Source: Aristolochia californica (taxonomy: Eukaryota > Streptophyta > Magnoliopsida > Piperales > Aristolochiaceae). From it: a DNA stretch of 64,000 nt. The position numbers and the translations under genes are program-made. The number at the start of each line of letters is the position of its first letter. Within the stretch, counting starts at the first letter, position 1. Under the pieces are notes generated by a model, which ran no database searches, had not been told where the DNA came from, and was given only the letters and a program-made list of their open reading frames with translations. Where the stretch lies: the NCBI GenBank assembly GCA_029961685.1, contig JARWKL010000009.1, positions 14,937,237 through 15,001,236 of the forward strand. The letters run 5' to 3'. Positions 61,601 to 64,000 of this stretch are shown piece after piece.

Positions 61601-64000
61601 TTTTGCCCATTAACGAAAAGCTGACCTAGCGATCATTGATCATTGTAAACTGATTTATCATGCGTAACAGGCCACATTTTTTTAAGCAATGACTTTTGGG
61701 TTGGGATTCAAAACTCAGTTTAAAATTCCCTCGCCTCCCCTTTTCCCGACGATTGTAAAACCTGATATATAAATTCTAAAACGAGTTTTAAATCCCTAAA
61801 AATTACACAAACTTTTTGGAAATATCTCTCTCCATATTTGTGCATTGTGCATTTCCATTTTAGATGTGTACATTTTTCTTAAATCAAAACTTTAGTTTTC
61901 ACTTTTTCCTTCATCTCATAGACAAAAAACAGAATAGATGACAACGAAATGAAAATTTTAGACTCTGTGTATGGAGAAAATTTAAAGCAATAACAAACGT
62001 AAGTAATGAAAATTTATTCACACACCACAAATGAAGAAAAAATTTTCCTCATCCAAGTTTGGGAAATTCCGCTAGTTCAGCAACACCAATAGGTTGGAAT
62101 TTGATAAGAAAGGGATTTTTCTACACATGCTTTAAAAAATGGATATGCATGCTCGAAACATGTTAAAGTTGCAAATGACCCATGGATCCAAACCTTTCAA
62201 AAAGAATAAAAAACTTCTCATTAAATTCTCAAGTGAACGTGCGGTGGGATATTTAACCGAGTCAAACAAGCCATTATTTTGCCCATTAACGAAAAGCTGA
62301 CCTAGCGATCATTGATCATTGTAAACTGATTTATCATGCGTGACGGGCCACATTTTTTTAAGGATTGACTTTTGGGTTGGGATTCAACACTCAGTTTAAA
62401 ATTCCCTCGCCTCCCCTTTTCCCGACGATTGTAAAACCTGATATATAAAGACTAAAAGGAGTTTTAAATCCCTATAAAATTACACAAACTTTTTGGAAAT
62501 ATCTCTCTCCATATTTGTGCATTGTGCATTTCCATTTTAGATGTGTACATTTTTCTTAGATCAAAACTTGAGTTTTCACTTTTTCCTTCATCTCGTAGAC
62601 AAAAAACAGAATAGATGACAACGAAATGAAAATTTTAGACTCTGTGTACGGTGAAAATTTAAAGCAATAACAAACGTAAGTAAAGAAAATTTATTCACAC
62701 ACCACAAATGAAGAAAAAAGTTTTCTCATCCAAGTTTGGGAAATTCCACTAGTTCAACAACCCCAGTAGGTTGGAATTTGATAAGAAAGAGATTTTTCTA
62801 CACATGCTTTAAAAAATGGATATACATGGCTCGAAACATGTTAAAGCTTCAAATGACCCATGGATCCAAACCTTTCAAAAAGAATAAAAAACTTCTCATT
62901 AAATTCTCAAGAGAACGTGCCGTGGGATATTTAACCGAGTCAAACAAGCCATTATTTTGCCCATTAACAAAAAGCTGACCTAGCGATCATTGATCATTGT
63001 AAACTGATTTATCATGCGTAACGGGCCACATTTTTTTAAGGAATGACTTTTGGGTTGGGATTCAACACTCAGTTTAAAATTCCCTCGCCTCCCCTTTTCC
63101 CGACGATTGCAAAACTTGATATATAAAGACTAAAACGAGTTTTAAATCCCTAAAAATTACACAAACTTTTTGGAAATATCTCTCTCCATATTTGTGCATT
63201 GTGCATTTCCATTTTAGATGTGTACATTTTTCTTAAATCAAAACTTTCGTTTTCACTTTTTCCTTCATCTCGTAGACAAAAAACAGAATAGATGACAACG
63301 AAATGAAAATTTTAGACTCTGTGTATGGTGAAAATTTAAAGCAATAACAAACGTAAGTAAAGAAAATTTATTCACACACCACAAATGAAGAAAAAAGTTT
63401 TCTCATCCAAGTTTGGGAAATTCCACTAGTTCAGCAACCCCAATAGGTTGGAATTTGATAAGAAAGAGATTTTTCTACACATGCTTTAAAAAATGGATAT
63501 GCATGGCTCGAAACATGTTAAAGTTGCAAATGACCCATGGATCCAAACCTTTCAAAAAGAATAAAAAACTTCTCATTAAATTCTAAAGTGAACGTGCGGT
63601 GGGATATTTAACCGAGTCAAACAAGCCATTATTTTGCCCATTAACGAAAAGTTGACCTAGCGATCATTGATCATTGTAAACTGATTTATCATGCGTGACG
63701 GGCCACATTTTTTTAAGGAATGACTTTTGGGTTGGGATTCAACACTCAGTTTAAAATTCCCTCTCCTCCCCTTTTCCCGACGATTGCAAAACCTGATATA
63801 TAAAGACTAAAACGAGTTTTAAATCCCTATAAAATTACACAAACTTTTTGGAAATATCTCTCTCCATATTTGTGCATTGTGCATTTCCATTTTAGATGTG
63901 TACATTTTTCTTAAATCAAAACTTGAGTTTTCACTTTTTCCTTCATCTCGTAGACAAAAAACAGAATAGATGACAACGAAATGAAAATTTTAGACTCTGT
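58674..64000. repeat. HOR2 copy 2: eight-monomer unit, cut by window edge
   Basis: Monomers start at 58674 (G), 59351 (K), 60028 (L), 60706 (H with converted front), 61383 (I), 62059 (D3), 62736 (A2) and 63413 (G/B hybrid, incomplete at the edge). It is nearly identical to copy 1. The main difference is the H monomer, where a tract between about 60798 and 60891 carries G/L-type bases. The array runs off the right edge without any change of sequence type. Confidence 0.94.
60706..61382. repeat. H monomer with internal G/L-type conversion tract
   Basis: It begins as H (AAATCCCACTAG, CAACCCCAATAGG, private AAGAAAAAGA) and ends as H (GACGACTGC, AAAAAGAG, CAAACTATTTGG, CTTAGATC). Between about 60798 and 60891, however, it has CATGGCTCG, TTGCAAATGACC, AAAGAATAAAAAAC and AACGTGCCG, as in G and L. 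The corresponding H at 55290 has CATGCTCG, TTGAAAATGAACC, AAAGATTAAAAAAC and AATGTGCGG. Foreign bases inside an otherwise unchanged monomer suggest gene conversion or a double exchange. The tract also restores the open frame lost in other H copies. Confidence 0.85.

Larger units (their letters stand above)
1..64000. repeat. 677-bp satellite DNA array with higher-order structure
   Basis: The window consists entirely of head-to-tail monomers of one sequence family, all in the same orientation. Taking the base after the conserved 'atccaagt' as monomer position 1, successive starts fall at 471, 1148, 1825, 2501, 3178 and so on to 63413, giving 94 starts and no spacer. Intervals are 675 to 678 bp except one of 670 bp. 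Landmarks, given for the first full copy, are overlapping CCATGG and GGATCC (593-602), a TGATCA palindrome (726-731), a pyrimidine-rich GC patch (816-840), a TATATAAA box (852-863) and a tandem TTGTGCA doublet (927-940). By eye, monomers of different types differ at a few per cent of positions, while corresponding monomers of neighbouring HOR blocks are almost identical. The family is not one I can name. Confidence 0.98.

Noticed and set aside
1..64000. CRISPR array or bacterial repeat system
   Set aside because: The unit is 677 bp with no alternation of short repeat and unique spacer, no cas genes and no prokaryotic gene content. The pattern is that of a eukaryotic satellite.
1..64000. rDNA intergenic spacer or retrotransposon LTR origin
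   Set aside because: No 18S, 5.8S, 25/28S or 5S sequence, primer-binding site, polypurine tract or retroelement coding remnant could be seen in any monomer. A distant origin from a spacer or LTR cannot be excluded by eye, but nothing supports it.

Overview
The whole window is one uninterrupted tandem array of a single AT-rich satellite DNA family. I counted 94 successive monomer starts, using the conserved point just after 'atccaagt', the first at 471 and the last at 63413. The period is 677 bp (676 to 678 in nearly every copy). One monomer counted by eye is about 33% GC. No gene, transposon, rRNA or tRNA gene, CRISPR array or unrelated spacer interrupts it. Sixty-four kilobases of such repeats point to eukaryotic constitutive heterochromatin (pericentromeric, subtelomeric or knob-like). 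I do not recognise the family and cannot name the species. A plant or an animal are both possible.

The array is organised as higher-order repeats (HORs). From 1 to about 25.5 kb, four monomer types recur in the fixed order A-B-C-D (about 2,707 bp per block). Two consecutive blocks carry an extra fifth monomer (3,384 bp) and one block is expanded to seven (4,739 bp). From about 25.5 to 53 kb the order is irregular. It contains F-G dimers (1,354 bp), E-type dimers (1,355 bp), a segment repeated 8.8 kb away, and hybrid monomers. From 53,258 to the right edge a different eight-monomer HOR (about 5,416 bp) is present in two near-identical tandem copies, the second cut by the window edge.

The 676/677/678 bp lengths are explained almost entirely by two one-base indels. 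One is CATGCTCG versus CATGGCTCG near monomer position 90 to 98; the other is CCCTAAAAATT versus CCCTATAAAATT near position 405. Many monomers are chimeras whose left part matches one type and right part another, as expected from repeated unequal crossing-over and gene conversion.

I annotate no protein gene. A recurrent 80-codon frame is open in 30 of the 94 monomers, but it starts at TTG, is broken in most copies, and its variants are mostly amino-acid changing. Each monomer does carry a TATATAAA box and, about 230 bp before it, an AATAAA hexamer. That makes satellite transcription a reasonable but untested idea.
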